NCBI RefSeq assembly: GCF_002222615.2
Contig: NZ_CP022412.2
Coordinates: 1,488,001-1,552,000, forward strand
Source of the DNA: Bacteroides caccae
Lineage (GTDB): Bacteria; Bacteroidota; Bacteroidia; Bacteroidales; Bacteroidaceae
Direction of reading: 5' to 3'
DNA length: 64,000 nucleotides
Made by a program: the position numbers and the translations under genes. Positions 1-9,518 of the stretch are shown one piece after another. The notes beneath the pieces are model-generated. The model was not told the origin of the DNA. It saw nothing but the letters and a program-made list of their open reading frames with translations, and did not search any database. Within the stretch, counting starts at the first letter, position 1. Every line of letters starts with the position of its first letter.

Positions 1-750
1 TTCATCCCGGCTATGGAGTACACTTATACGTATGATAATGCCTCTGTGCGGAGAGTGAAGAATCCTATCTGGTGGCAATCTACCGTGACTTCTGCCGGAA
101 ATGTGACTGCCACTATTTATCGTGCTTTCGGCAAACCTTATAATGAGGAAGGGAAAAAACTTTTGGGGGCTCCGTTCTCGCAGTTTATGAAATTTAATAC
201 CGAGTTCCGCCATTTGTGGAACATGGACAAAAATAATAAAATAGCTTCCCGTGTAGCGTTAGGCGCTCTTTTTGCATACGGTAATGCTACGATTGCCCCA
301 TATAGTGAACAATTCTACGTTGGTGGTGCCAACAGTATCCGTGCTTTTACGGTGCGTAGTATTGGTCCCGGTGGCTATCACCCGAAAGACAGCAAGTATT
401 CTTATCTCGACCAGACAGGTACGTTCCGTTTCGAAGCGAACGTAGAATATCGTTTCCGTATCTTCAAGAGCATTTGGGGAGCTACTTTCCTGGATGCGGG
501 TAACGTCTGGCTGCTGCGCAAGGACGAGGCACGTCCTGATTCGCAACTTCGTCTGAAAACTTTCCCGAAACAAATAGCCTTGGGGACAGGCGTAGGCGTC
601 CGTTACGACATGGATATTCTTGTGTTCCGTCTTGACTTCGGTATTCCTTTGCATCTGCCCTATGATACGGAACGAAGCGGATATTATAATGTTACCGGTA
701 CCTTCTTCAAAAATCTGGGAATACATTTCGCTATCGGGTATCCGTTCTAA
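1..750 (+). CDS. Omp85/BamA-TamA family outer membrane protein, C-terminal part
   Basis: The reading frame is open from base 1, so the gene starts outside the window and only about 249 C-terminal residues are seen. The fragment looks like the end of a 16-strand Omp85 barrel: the conserved loop-6 motif appears as GGANSIRAF, followed by FLDAGNVW (the DxGN strand), GVGVRYD and FRLDFGIPL, and the chain ends in an aromatic residue (GYPF) as barrel-assembly substrates do. Family members insert or translocate outer-membrane proteins. The Bacteroidota TamL type is a likely match, but the POTRA domains that would separate BamA, TamA and TamL lie upstream and cannot be seen. Confidence 0.85.
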   Translation, partial: FIPAMEYTYTYDNASVRRVKNPIWWQSTVTSAGNVTATIYRAFGKPYNEEGKKLLGAPFSQFMKFNTEFRHLWNMDKNNKIASRVALGALFAYGNATIAPYSEQFYVGGANSIRAFTVRSIGPGGYHPKDSKYSYLDQTGTFRFEANVEYRFRIFKSIWGATFLDAGNVWLLRKDEARPDSQLRLKTFPKQIALGTGVGVRYDMDILVFRLDFGIPLHLPYDTERSGYYNVTGTFFKNLGIHFAIGYPF

Positions 751-815
751 CGTTCTTTCTTTGTCTCAAGACAAAAGAAAGGACATCACATAAGACAAAA
801 GAAAGAAAGTTTTTG

Positions 816-823
816 TACATTTG
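816..823 (+). promoter_or_regulatory. Bacteroides-type -7 box upstream of nucleotidyltransferase
   Basis: TACATTTG fits TAnnTTTG and lies 52 bases before the ATG at 876. No clear TTTG -33 element is seen at the right spacing. Just upstream (757-781) an A/T-rich inverted repeat may end the Omp85 transcript, but it lacks a T run. Confidence 0.5.
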
Positions 824-875
824 CACCAAAATCAGATGCCGTTGACATCACTAACCTTTTAATATTACACAATTT

Positions 876-1787
876 ATGAAACCAACTTTATTCTTATTGG
901 CAGCCGGTATGGGCAGCCGCTATGGAGGCTTGAAACAATTGGACGGACTGGGTCCTAATGGTGAAACGATCATGGACTATTCTATCTATGATGCTATCAA
1001 TGCCGGATTTGGTAAACTTGTATTTGTAATCCGCAAAGACTTTGAACAGGATTTCCGTGATAAGATTATTTCTAAATACGAAGGTCACATTCCTTGTGAA
1101 CTGGTTTTCCAAGCTTTGGATGCACTTCCTGAAGGCTTCACTTGTCCGGCAGACCGTACAAAACCTTGGGGTACCAACCATGCAGTAATGATGGGTGCTG
1201 ATGTGATTAAAGAACCGTTCGCTGTAATTAACTGTGACGACTTTTATGGTCGTGATTCCTTCCAAGTAATGGGTAAATTCCTTTCTGCACTTCCTGCGGA
1301 TTCTAAAAATGTTTATTCAATGGTAGGTTTCCGCGTAGGAAATACGCTGAGTGAAAGCGGTACGGTATCTCGTGGTATTTGTAGTACAGATGATAAAGGT
1401 CTGCTGACTTCAGTAGTGGAACGTACTAAGATCCAACGTCTGGATGGTGAAGTGAAATATATCGATGATAACGGCGAATGGACTGCAACTCCCGATACTA
1501 CTCCGGTAAGTATGAACTTCTGGGGCTTCACTCCTGATTACTTCGCTTACAGTCAGGAATTCTTCAAGACTTTCCTGAGCGACCCGAAAAACATGGAAAA
1601 CTTGAAGAGCGAATTCTTTATTCCATTGATGGTAGATAAATTGATTAATGACGGAACGGCTACTGTTGAAGTGCTGGATACTGCCAGCAAATGGTTCGGC
1701 GTTACTTATCCGGAAGACCGTCAAAGTGTAGTAGACAAGATTCAGGCATTGGTTGATGCCGGTGAATATCCTGCCAAGTTGTTCTAA
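876..1787 (+). CDS. Sugar-type nucleotidyltransferase
   Basis: A 303-residue protein of the GT-A-fold nucleotidyltransferase superfamily (GlmU/RmlA/ManC-like). The N-terminus carries the nucleotide-binding signature LLAAGMGSRYGGLKQL, close to the usual GxGxR(x)nPK. A metal-binding type acidic pair is visible in FAVINCDDFYGRD near residue 120. There is no hexapeptide acyltransferase or isomerase domain, so it is a single-domain enzyme. The substrate cannot be told from sequence; a sugar-1-phosphate or a phospho-compound is likely. It has its own promoter and is followed by a strong terminator, so it appears monocistronic. Confidence 0.8.
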   Translation: MKPTLFLLAAGMGSRYGGLKQLDGLGPNGETIMDYSIYDAINAGFGKLVFVIRKDFEQDFRDKIISKYEGHIPCELVFQALDALPEGFTCPADRTKPWGTNHAVMMGADVIKEPFAVINCDDFYGRDSFQVMGKFLSALPADSKNVYSMVGFRVGNTLSESGTVSRGICSTDDKGLLTSVVERTKIQRLDGEVKYIDDNGEWTATPDTTPVSMNFWGFTPDYFAYSQEFFKTFLSDPKNMENLKSEFFIPLMVDKLINDGTATVEVLDTASKWFGVTYPEDRQSVVDKIQALVDAGEYPAKLF

Positions 1788-1810
1788 AGAAGTACTATTG
1801 GTTAAAATAG

Positions 1811-1845
1811 AAAGCAGTCATTCTGATGAGTGGCTGCTTTTTTTG
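1811..1845 (+). terminator. Rho-independent terminator after nucleotidyltransferase
   Basis: AAAGCAGTCA and TGGCTGCTTT pair (one G-T) around a 10-base loop and run into a T tract. Confidence 0.85.
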
Positions 1846-1890
1846 TTTTTCATAACGTGCCATACTACTCTGTATCCAATAAATATTCAT

Positions 1891-1898
1891 TATCTTTG
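1891..1898 (+). promoter_or_regulatory. -7 box upstream of ABC-F gene
   Basis: TATCTTTG matches TAnnTTTG and sits 32 bases before the proposed GTG start. The position supports starting the ABC-F gene at 1930 and not at the far upstream ATG at 1753, which lies inside the previous gene. Confidence 0.65.
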
Positions 1899-1929
1899 CA
1901 GTTCAAAATCGTATAAATCAGAGACAGAA

Positions 1930-3885
1930 GTGATTTCAGTAGAAGGATTATCAGTAGAATTTAATGCGACGCCGCTTTTTGAAGACGTCAGCTATGTTAT
2001 AAATAAAAAAGACCGTATTGCACTGGTCGGCAAGAATGGTGCAGGTAAATCAACAATGTTGAAAATATTGGCAGGTTTGCAATCACCGACACATGGAGTA
2101 GTGGCTACTCCAAAAGATGTCATGATTGGATATTTGCCGCAGGTGATGATTCTCGCCGATAACCGGACGGTGATGGGAGAGGCGGAACTGGCATTCGAAC
2201 ATATTTTTGAACTTCAGGCGAGACTGGAACGGATGAACCGGGAACTGGCAGAACGGACAGACTATGAATCGGAAGAATATCACCAGTTAATAGACCGTTT
2301 TACGCATGAGAATGATCGCTTCCTGATGATGGGCGGTACAAACTATCAGGCGGAAATAGAACGGACGCTTCTAGGATTGGGCTTCAGCCGTGAGGACTTC
2401 GAACGCCCTACTTCGGAATTTTCCGGTGGTTGGCGTATGCGTATCGAACTTGCGAAGTTGCTGCTTCGCCGTCCGGACGTACTTCTGCTCGATGAGCCGA
2501 CCAATCATCTTGATATTGAAAGTATTCAGTGGTTGGAGAACTTTTTGGCGACTCGTGCCAATGCTGTTGTACTGGTCAGTCACGACCGTGCCTTTCTTAA
2601 TAATGTAACTACCCGTACGATTGAAATTACTTGCGGGCAGATTTATGACTATAAGGTGAAGTATGATGAGTTTGTCGTTCTCCGCAAAGAACGTCGCGAA
2701 CAACAACTCCGTGCTTACGAGAATCAACAAAAACAAATACAGGATACGGAAGACTTTATCGAACGCTTCCGTTATAAAGCAACGAAGGCAGTACAAGTAC
2801 AAAGCCGTATCAAGCAATTGGAAAAGATTGACCGTATCGAAGTGGATGAGGAAGATAATTCGGCACTACGTTTGAAATTTCCTCCTGCCAGCCGTAGCGG
2901 TAATTATCCGGTGATTTGTGAGGATGTACGCAAAGCGTATGGCGACCATGTCGTTTTCCACGACGTCAATCTGACTATCAATCGGGGAGAGAAGGTCGCT
3001 TTTGTCGGCAAGAACGGTGAAGGTAAGTCTACCTTGGTAAAATGTATCATGGGTGAGATTGACTTCGACGGTAAGTTGACAATCGGGCATAATGTGCAAA
3101 TCGGATATTTTGCCCAGAATCAGGCACAAATGTTGGACGAAAATCTGACGGTATTTGATACGATTGACCGTGTGGCAACGGGGGATATACGTTTGAAAAT
3201 ACGGGATATATTGGGAGCCTTCATGTTTGGCGGTGAAGCCTCGGATAAGAAAGTGAAAGTACTTTCCGGTGGAGAACGTACCCGTCTGGCGATGATTAAG
3301 CTTTTGCTTGAGCCTGTAAACTTCCTGATTCTCGATGAACCGACCAACCATTTGGATATGCGCTCGAAGGATGTGTTGAAAGAGGCGATCCGTGAGTTTG
3401 ACGGTACTGTGATACTTGTCAGTCACGACCGTGATTTTCTGGACGGACTTGCGACTAAAGTATATGAGTTTGGTGGCGGGCATGTAAAAGAACATCTCAG
3501 CGGTATCTATGAGTTCCTTCAAAAGAAAAAGATAGAGAACCTGAATGAACTTCAGAAAAGAGCATCTTTATCTTCTTCGCCTACGGCTTCTGCCAAGGGA
3601 AGTGAGCAAGAGCCGGTACAACCTTCGGAGAATAAACTCTCTTATGAGGCACAGAAGGAGTTGAATAAAAAACTGAAGAAACTCGAACGCCAAGTGGCTG
3701 ATTGTGAGGCTTCGATAGAAGAGACGGAAGCGGCAATATCTATTGTTGAAGCACAAATGGCAACTCCCGAAGGAGCCTCTGATATGCAACTCTATGAGCG
3801 GCATCAGAAATTGAAACAGCAGTTGGATGCTATCGTAGAAGAATGGGAACGTGTCTCGTTGGAGCTGGAAGACGCGAAAAAATGA
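1930..3885 (+). CDS. ABC-F family ATPase (translation factor type)
   Basis: Two fused ABC ATPase domains with no membrane segments, the ABC-F layout. Domain 1 has Walker A GKNGAGKST, signature FSGGWRMR and Walker B LLLDEPTNHLD; domain 2 has GKNGEGKST, LSGGERTR and LILDEPTNHLD. A charged linker follows domain 1. The last 90 or so residues are a Lys/Glu-rich coiled coil, as in the Uup/YheS branch. Such proteins bind the ribosomal E site and act in translation or ribosome rescue, though some give antibiotic resistance. I use the GTG at 1930 (651 residues), because the frame upstream runs through the terminator and promoter. Confidence 0.85.
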   Translation: MISVEGLSVEFNATPLFEDVSYVINKKDRIALVGKNGAGKSTMLKILAGLQSPTHGVVATPKDVMIGYLPQVMILADNRTVMGEAELAFEHIFELQARLERMNRELAERTDYESEEYHQLIDRFTHENDRFLMMGGTNYQAEIERTLLGLGFSREDFERPTSEFSGGWRMRIELAKLLLRRPDVLLLDEPTNHLDIESIQWLENFLATRANAVVLVSHDRAFLNNVTTRTIEITCGQIYDYKVKYDEFVVLRKERREQQLRAYENQQKQIQDTEDFIERFRYKATKAVQVQSRIKQLEKIDRIEVDEEDNSALRLKFPPASRSGNYPVICEDVRKAYGDHVVFHDVNLTINRGEKVAFVGKNGEGKSTLVKCIMGEIDFDGKLTIGHNVQIGYFAQNQAQMLDENLTVFDTIDRVATGDIRLKIRDILGAFMFGGEASDKKVKVLSGGERTRLAMIKLLLEPVNFLILDEPTNHLDMRSKDVLKEAIREFDGTVILVSHDRDFLDGLATKVYEFGGGHVKEHLSGIYEFLQKKKIENLNELQKRASLSSSPTASAKGSEQEPVQPSENKLSYEAQKELNKKLKKLERQVADCEASIEETEAAISIVEAQMATPEGASDMQLYERHQKLKQQLDAIVEEWERVSLELEDAKK

Positions 3886-3905
3886 TAAATTATTATGTAT
3901 GCAAT

Positions 3906-5942
3906 ATGAAAGTAACTAAGTATTTACCAATTCTTGCCGTATGCCTTATGACAACAGGATGTAACAGTAAGAAAGAGGCCGTGCTAACATCCGGTATCGA
4001 CCTTGCTAATCTGGATACCATGGCTATGCCGGGTACAAGTTTTTATCAATACGCTTGTGGCGGTTGGGTTGCAGCTCATCCGCTGACTGACGAGTATTCA
4101 CGTTTCGGAACATTTGATATGTTGCGTGAAAACAGCCGTGAGCAGTTGAAAACATTAATCGCCGAACTGGCTGCAAAGAAAGACAACGCACCGGGCAGTG
4201 CCGCTCAGAAAGTGGGTGATCTTTACAATATCGCCATGGATAGCGTGAAACTGAATCAGGAAGGGGTTGCTCCAATTAAAGCTGAACTGGAAGCGATCGA
4301 CGCCCTCCAAGATAAAGGTGAAATTTATACGTACATCGCCGAAATTCAGAAGAAAGGAATTAATCCTTATTTTAGCCTCTATATCGGTGCTGATGATATG
4401 AACAGTTCGATGAATCTGGTTCAGACTTATCAGGGAGGTATTGGAATGGGACAACGCGATTATTATCTGGAGAATGACGAGCAAACAAAGAATATCCGTG
4501 ATAAATATCAGGAACATATTGCCAAGATGTTTCAGTTGGCTGGTTATGATGAGGCTGCTGCACAAAAAGCTGTAAAAGCGGTGATGAATATTGAAACTCG
4601 TTTGGCCAAGTCAGCCCGTTCGCAGGTAGAGTTGCGCGACCCTCATGCTAATTACAATAAAATGGATATGGAGACGCTGAAAAAGAACTTCCCTACATTT
4701 GCCTGGGATGTTTACTTCACTACATCAGGCTTAAATGATCTGAAAGAAGTGAATGTTGGTCAGCCGGCAGCTATGAAAGAAGTGGCGGACGTTATTAATA
4801 CAGTATCCCTCGATGAGCAAAAGCTATATCTTCAATGGAATCTGATTAACTCGGCAGCTTCTTACTTGAGTGATGACTTCGTAGCGCAGGATTTTGATTT
4901 CTACGGCAAGACAATGTCCGGCAAAAAAGAGATGCAACCTCGTTGGAAACGTGCTGTAAGTACGGTAGACGGTGCTCTCGGTGAAGTAGTAGGGCAGATG
5001 TATGTCGAGAAATACTTCCCGGCTGCTGCCAAAGAACGTATGGTAACGTTGGTGAAGAACTTACAGACTTCTTTGGGCGAACGCATCAATGCTCTTGAAT
5101 GGATGAGCGAACCGACCAAAGCAAAGGCACAGGAGAAGCTGGCTACCTTCCATGTCAAGATCGGTTATCCCGATACCTGGAAAGATTACTCAGCCTTGGA
5201 TATTAAAAACGATTCTTATTGGGCAAATATCGAACGTGCCAATGAATGGGGGTATGCCGAGATGATTTCCAAAGCCGGCAAACCGGTAGATAAGGATGAA
5301 TGGTTGATGACTCCTCAGACCGTTAATGCTTATTACAACCCGACAACCAATGAAATCTGCTTCCCGGCAGCTATCCTGCAACCTCCATTCTTTGATATGA
5401 ATGCTGATGATGCAATGAATTACGGTGCTATCGGAGTTGTTATCGGTCATGAAATGACACATGGATTTGATGACCAGGGACGTCAGTATGACAAAGACGG
5501 AAATCTGAAAGACTGGTGGACGGAAGAAGATGCCAAGAAATTCGAGGAACGTGCTCAGGTAATGGTGAACTTCTTTGACAGTATTGAGGTCGCTCCAGGA
5601 GTACATGCAAACGGTAGCCTAACGCTGGGAGAAAACATAGCAGACCATGGTGGACTGCAAGTTTCTTATCATGCTTTCAAGAAAGCAATGGAAACCGCAC
5701 CGTTGGAAGTTGTTGACGGATTTACACCGGAACAACGCTTTTTCCTTGCTTATGCAAATGTGTGGGCGGGAAATATTCGTCCGGAAGAAATTCTCCGTTT
5801 GACGAAACTCGATCCTCACTCATTAGGAAAATGGCGTGTGGACGGTGCATTACCTCATATTGCCAACTGGTACGAAGCATTCAATATCACCGAACAAGAT
5901 TCCATGTTTGTACCAAAAGAAAAACGAGTATCTATCTGGTAA
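3906..5942 (+). CDS. pepO: M13 family metallopeptidase (PepO/neprilysin-like), lipoprotein
   Basis: A 678-residue zinc endopeptidase. The zinc site HEMTH is at residues 515-519 and the third ligand motif ENIADHGG follows about 60 residues later; the substrate-binding NAYYNP motif is also present. These three motifs define M13 oligopeptidases. The N-terminus MKVTKYLPILAVCLMTTGC is a lipoprotein signal with the cysteine at residue 19, so the enzyme should be anchored in the envelope and degrade short peptides. The ATG at 3906 is chosen because it places the signal peptide at the start; an in-frame ATG at 3882 would add eight residues. It follows the ABC-F gene by 20 bases and may be cotranscribed. 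Confidence 0.9.
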   Translation: MKVTKYLPILAVCLMTTGCNSKKEAVLTSGIDLANLDTMAMPGTSFYQYACGGWVAAHPLTDEYSRFGTFDMLRENSREQLKTLIAELAAKKDNAPGSAAQKVGDLYNIAMDSVKLNQEGVAPIKAELEAIDALQDKGEIYTYIAEIQKKGINPYFSLYIGADDMNSSMNLVQTYQGGIGMGQRDYYLENDEQTKNIRDKYQEHIAKMFQLAGYDEAAAQKAVKAVMNIETRLAKSARSQVELRDPHANYNKMDMETLKKNFPTFAWDVYFTTSGLNDLKEVNVGQPAAMKEVADVINTVSLDEQKLYLQWNLINSAASYLSDDFVAQDFDFYGKTMSGKKEMQPRWKRAVSTVDGALGEVVGQMYVEKYFPAAAKERMVTLVKNLQTSLGERINALEWMSEPTKAKAQEKLATFHVKIGYPDTWKDYSALDIKNDSYWANIERANEWGYAEMISKAGKPVDKDEWLMTPQTVNAYYNPTTNEICFPAAILQPPFFDMNADDAMNYGAIGVVIGHEMTHGFDDQGRQYDKDGNLKDWWTEEDAKKFEERAQVMVNFFDSIEVAPGVHANGSLTLGENIADHGGLQVSYHAFKKAMETAPLEVVDGFTPEQRFFLAYANVWAGNIRPEEILRLTKLDPHSLGKWRVDGALPHIANWYEAFNITEQDSMFVPKEKRVSIW

Positions 5943-5973
5943 TAAATTCTGAATATAAACTGTATGCGCAAAG

Positions 5974-6014
5974 AAGCGTTGGCTTTTCCTCCGGAAGAGT
6001 CAACGCTTTTTTTT
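5974..6014 (+). terminator. Terminator after M13 peptidase
   Basis: A long stem (AAGCGTTG..CTTTTCC against GGAAGAG..CAACGCTT) with a 3-base loop, followed by a T run. Confidence 0.9.
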
Positions 6015-6057
6015 ATTAATTCACACCTTATTATTACGTACGATAAACAATATTTCG

Positions 6058-6065
6058 TAACTTTG
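6058..6065 (+). promoter_or_regulatory. -7 box upstream of purH
   Basis: TAACTTTG fits TAnnTTTG, 27 bases before the purH ATG. It probably drives purH and the mre cluster, since no promoter fits in the 15-base gap before mreB. Confidence 0.7.
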
Positions 6066-6092
6066 CGCGTCAAATACTTAATAAGCAATTCA

Positions 6093-7616
6093 ATGTCAGA
6101 GTCTAAAAGAATAAAAACTGCACTGGTATCTGTATACCACAAGGAAGGTTTGGACGAAATTATTACCAAACTTCATGAAGAGGGAGTAGAGTTTCTGTCA
6201 ACGGGGGGAACTCGTCAGTTTATTGAATCGTTGGGATATCCCTGTAAGGCGGTGGAAGATTTGACCACTTATCCTTCTATTTTGGGTGGTAGAGTGAAGA
6301 CATTACATCCGAAGATCTTCGGAGGTATCCTTTGTCGTCGCGGTCTGGAACAAGATATGCAGCAGATTGAGAAATATGAGATCCCTGAAATAGATCTGGT
6401 AATTGTTGATTTGTATCCGTTTGAAGCAACTGTTGCTTCCGGTGCATCTGAAGCAGATATTATTGAAAAAATAGATATAGGCGGAATCTCTTTGATTCGT
6501 GCCGCAGCCAAGAATTACAACGATGTAATTATCGTAGCTTCTCAGGCTCAGTATAAGCCGTTGCTGGATATGTTAATGGAGCACGGAGCCACTTCTTCAC
6601 TCGAAGAACGCCGTTGGATGGCAAAAGAAGCGTTTGCCGTTTCTTCTCACTATGATTCGGCTATCTTCAATTATTTCGATGCCGGCGAAGGTTCTGCCTT
6701 CCGTTGTTCGGTGAACAGCCAGAAACAACTTCGTTACGGTGAAAATCCACATCAGAAAGGTTATTTCTACGGAAACCTGGAGGCAATGTTCGATCAGATT
6801 CACGGAAAAGAAATTTCTTATAACAATCTTCTTGATATCAACGCTGCTGTTGACTTGATCGACGAGTTCGAGGATCTTACTTTCGCTATCCTGAAACATA
6901 ATAACGCTTGCGGCCTGGCTTCCCGTCCTACTGTGTTGGAGGCTTGGAAAGATGCATTGGCAGGTGATCCTGTATCTGCTTTCGGTGGTGTACTGATTAC
7001 TAACGGTGTCATTGACAAGGCAGCAGCAGAAGAAATTAACAAGATTTTCTTCGAAGTGATTATCGCACCGGATTATGATGTGGATGCACTCGAAATCCTG
7101 GGACAGAAAAAGAACCGCATCATTCTTGTACGTAAGGAGGCCAAACTGCCGAAGAATCAGTTCCGTGCTTTGTTGAACGGCGTATTGGTGCAGGATAAAG
7201 ATACTAATATTGAAACGGTAGCCGACTTGAAAACAGTGACCGACAAGATTCCTACTCCGGAAGAAGTAGAGGATATGCTGTTTGCTAACAAGATTGTCAA
7301 GAATAGTAAATCAAACGCTATTGTACTGGCGAAGGGTAAACAACTGTTGGCAAGCGGTGTGGGACAGACTTCACGTGTGGATGCATTGAAGCAAGCGATT
7401 GAAAAAGCTAAATCATTCGGTTTCGACCTGGATGGTGCAGTAATGGCTTCGGATGCTTTCTTCCCGTTCCCTGACTGTGTGGAAATTGCCGATAAAGAAG
7501 GAATTACAGCTGTAATTCAGCCGGGTGGTTCAGTGAAAGATGATTTGTCTTTTGCTTACTGCAATGAACATGGCATGGCAATGGTGACTACCGGTATCCG
7601 TCATTTTAAACATTAA
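6093..7616 (+). CDS. purH: Bifunctional AICAR transformylase / IMP cyclohydrolase
   Basis: PurH carries out the last two steps of de novo IMP synthesis. The 507-residue length and two-domain build match the family: an N-terminal IMP cyclohydrolase domain (TALVSVYHKEGL, STGGTRQF, GGRVKTLHPKIFGG) and a C-terminal transformylase domain with the KHNNACG motif around residue 270 and the RYGENPHQ motif before it. The ATG at 6093 follows a -7 box; starting at the upstream ATG at 5964 would translate through the terminator hairpin. It is followed 15 bases later by mreB, so purine synthesis and cell-shape genes probably share a transcript. Confidence 0.95.
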   Translation: MSESKRIKTALVSVYHKEGLDEIITKLHEEGVEFLSTGGTRQFIESLGYPCKAVEDLTTYPSILGGRVKTLHPKIFGGILCRRGLEQDMQQIEKYEIPEIDLVIVDLYPFEATVASGASEADIIEKIDIGGISLIRAAAKNYNDVIIVASQAQYKPLLDMLMEHGATSSLEERRWMAKEAFAVSSHYDSAIFNYFDAGEGSAFRCSVNSQKQLRYGENPHQKGYFYGNLEAMFDQIHGKEISYNNLLDINAAVDLIDEFEDLTFAILKHNNACGLASRPTVLEAWKDALAGDPVSAFGGVLITNGVIDKAAAEEINKIFFEVIIAPDYDVDALEILGQKKNRIILVRKEAKLPKNQFRALLNGVLVQDKDTNIETVADLKTVTDKIPTPEEVEDMLFANKIVKNSKSNAIVLAKGKQLLASGVGQTSRVDALKQAIEKAKSFGFDLDGAVMASDAFFPFPDCVEIADKEGITAVIQPGGSVKDDLSFAYCNEHGMAMVTTGIRHFKH

Positions 7617-7631
7617 AAACAAGAATCAAGA

Positions 7632-8654
7632 ATGGGATTATTCTCTTTTACACAAGAAATAGCAATGGACTTGGGTACAGCCAATACCATTATCATCACG
7701 AACGGGAAAATCGTGGTGGATGAGCCTTCGGTTGTAGCCTTGGACCGCCGTACGGATAAGATGATCGCCGTAGGAGAAAAGGCGAAGTTGATGCATGAAA
7801 AGACCCACGAAAATATACGTACAATTCGTCCGTTGAGAGACGGGGTAATCGCTGACTTCTATGCTTGCGAGCAGATGATGCGTGGTCTGATTAAGCAGGT
7901 AAACACCCGCAATCATCTTTTCTCACCCTCTCTCCGTATGGTGATCGGCGTACCGTCGGGAAGTACGGAAGTTGAACTCCGTGCTGTTCGCGACTCTGCC
8001 GAGCATGCCGGCGGACGTGATGTCTATCTGATTTTCGAACCGATGGCTGCAGCTATCGGTATCGGTATTGACGTGGAAGCTCCGGAAGGAAACATGATTG
8101 TTGATATAGGTGGTGGCTCTACGGAGATTGCCGTTATCTCTTTGGGAGGTATCGTTTCCAACAACTCTATCCGTATTGCCGGTGATGACTTGACTGCGGA
8201 TATTCAAGAATATATGAGCCGTCAGCATAATGTGAAGGTCAGCGAGCGTATGGCGGAACGTATCAAAATTAATGTAGGTGCGGCTTTGACCGAACTGGGT
8301 GAAGACGCTCCGGAAGATTATATCGTTCACGGTCCGAACCGTATTACTGCCCTTCCTATGGAAGTGCCGGTATGTTATCAGGAAGTGGCTCACTGTCTGG
8401 AGAAATCGATTTCCAAGATTGAAACGGCTATCTTGAGTGCATTGGAGAATACTCCTCCCGAACTTTATGCGGATATCGTTCATAATGGTATCTATCTGGC
8501 CGGTGGTGGTGCGTTACTCCGTGGTTTGGATAAGCGACTGACTGATAAGATAAATATCCCGTTCCATATTGCGGAAGATCCTTTACACGCTGTTGCCAAG
8601 GGGACAGGGGTAGCATTAAAGAATGTAGATCGTTTCTCTTTCCTAATGAGATAA
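7632..8654 (+). CDS. mreB: Rod shape-determining protein MreB
   Basis: The bacterial actin that positions the elongasome under the inner membrane. The 340-residue chain has the actin-fold phosphate-binding loops DLGTANT at the N-terminus and VDIGGGSTEIAVI mid-chain, plus the adenosine motif GIYLAGGGALL near the C-terminus. It is followed directly by mreC, mreD, PBP2 and rodA, the standard order of the lateral wall-synthesis cluster. Confidence 0.96.
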   Translation: MGLFSFTQEIAMDLGTANTIIITNGKIVVDEPSVVALDRRTDKMIAVGEKAKLMHEKTHENIRTIRPLRDGVIADFYACEQMMRGLIKQVNTRNHLFSPSLRMVIGVPSGSTEVELRAVRDSAEHAGGRDVYLIFEPMAAAIGIGIDVEAPEGNMIVDIGGGSTEIAVISLGGIVSNNSIRIAGDDLTADIQEYMSRQHNVKVSERMAERIKINVGAALTELGEDAPEDYIVHGPNRITALPMEVPVCYQEVAHCLEKSISKIETAILSALENTPPELYADIVHNGIYLAGGGALLRGLDKRLTDKINIPFHIAEDPLHAVAKGTGVALKNVDRFSFLMR

Positions 8655-8672
8655 AATCACGGACTCTGATTC

Positions 8673-9518
8673 ATGCGGAATTTAATAAACTTCCTTTTGA
8701 AATACAATTACTGGTTCCTCTTTGTCATATTGGAGGTAGCCAGTTTTGTTTTGTTATTTCGGTTCAACAATTACCAGCAGAGTGCTTATTTCACTTCTGC
8801 CAATACAGTTGTGGGGGCGGTTTATGAAGTTTCGGGAGGTATATCTTCCTATTTCCACCTGAAATCGGTCAATGAAGACCTGCTGGACCGGAATATGTTA
8901 TTGGAAGAGCAGATCAATAATTTGGAAAAAGCGTTGAAAGAACGTCAACTCGATTCTATCGCGGTGAACAGTATCCGGAAGATGCCTCAGAAAGATTATC
9001 AGCTGTTTAAGGCACGTGTGATTAAGAATAGCCTGAACCTGGCCGATAATTATATAACGCTTGATAAAGGTTCTTCTTCCGGCATTCATTCCGAAATGGG
9101 CGTGGTAGATGGAAACGGGATTGTGGGAATTGTTTACGAAACATCTCCTTCCTATTCGGTGGTGATTTCTGTACTGAATAGCAAATCAAACATCAGTTGC
9201 AAGATTGTAGGAAGCGATTATTTTGGTTATCTGAAGTGGGAACACGGAGATTCGCGATACGCTTATCTGAAAGATTTGCCTCGTCATGCCGAGTTTAATC
9301 TGGGAGATACCGTAGTGACAAGCGGTTTCTCGACTGTATTTCCCGAAGGAATTATGGTGGGGACGGTGGATGATATGTCCGACTCTCATGATGGATTATC
9401 CTATCTGCTGAAGATCAAGCTGGCTACCGATTTCGGCAAGCTTAGTGATGTGCGGGTGATAGCGCGGAACGGTCAGCAGGAGCAGAAAGAACTCGAAAAC
9501 AAGACAACGAAACAATGA
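8673..9518 (+). CDS. mreC: Rod shape-determining protein MreC
   Basis: A 281-residue periplasmic scaffold of the elongasome: one N-terminal membrane helix (about residues 12-28, YNYWFLFVILEVASFVLLF), a coiled coil (about residues 65-95), then the beta-rich MreC core with the typical ITLDKGSSSGIHSEMGV and VVTSGFSTVFPEGIMVG segments. The stop codon overlaps the mreD start (ATGA), which indicates translational coupling. Confidence 0.94.
   Translation: MRNLINFLLKYNYWFLFVILEVASFVLLFRFNNYQQSAYFTSANTVVGAVYEVSGGISSYFHLKSVNEDLLDRNMLLEEQINNLEKALKERQLDSIAVNSIRKMPQKDYQLFKARVIKNSLNLADNYITLDKGSSSGIHSEMGVVDGNGIVGIVYETSPSYSVVISVLNSKSNISCKIVGSDYFGYLKWEHGDSRYAYLKDLPRHAEFNLGDTVVTSGFSTVFPEGIMVGTVDDMSDSHDGLSYLLKIKLATDFGKLSDVRVIARNGQQEQKELENKTTKQ

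Noticed and set aside
1753..1929. N-terminal extension of the ABC-F gene
   Set aside because: It would start inside the preceding gene and translate through a terminator and the -7 box.
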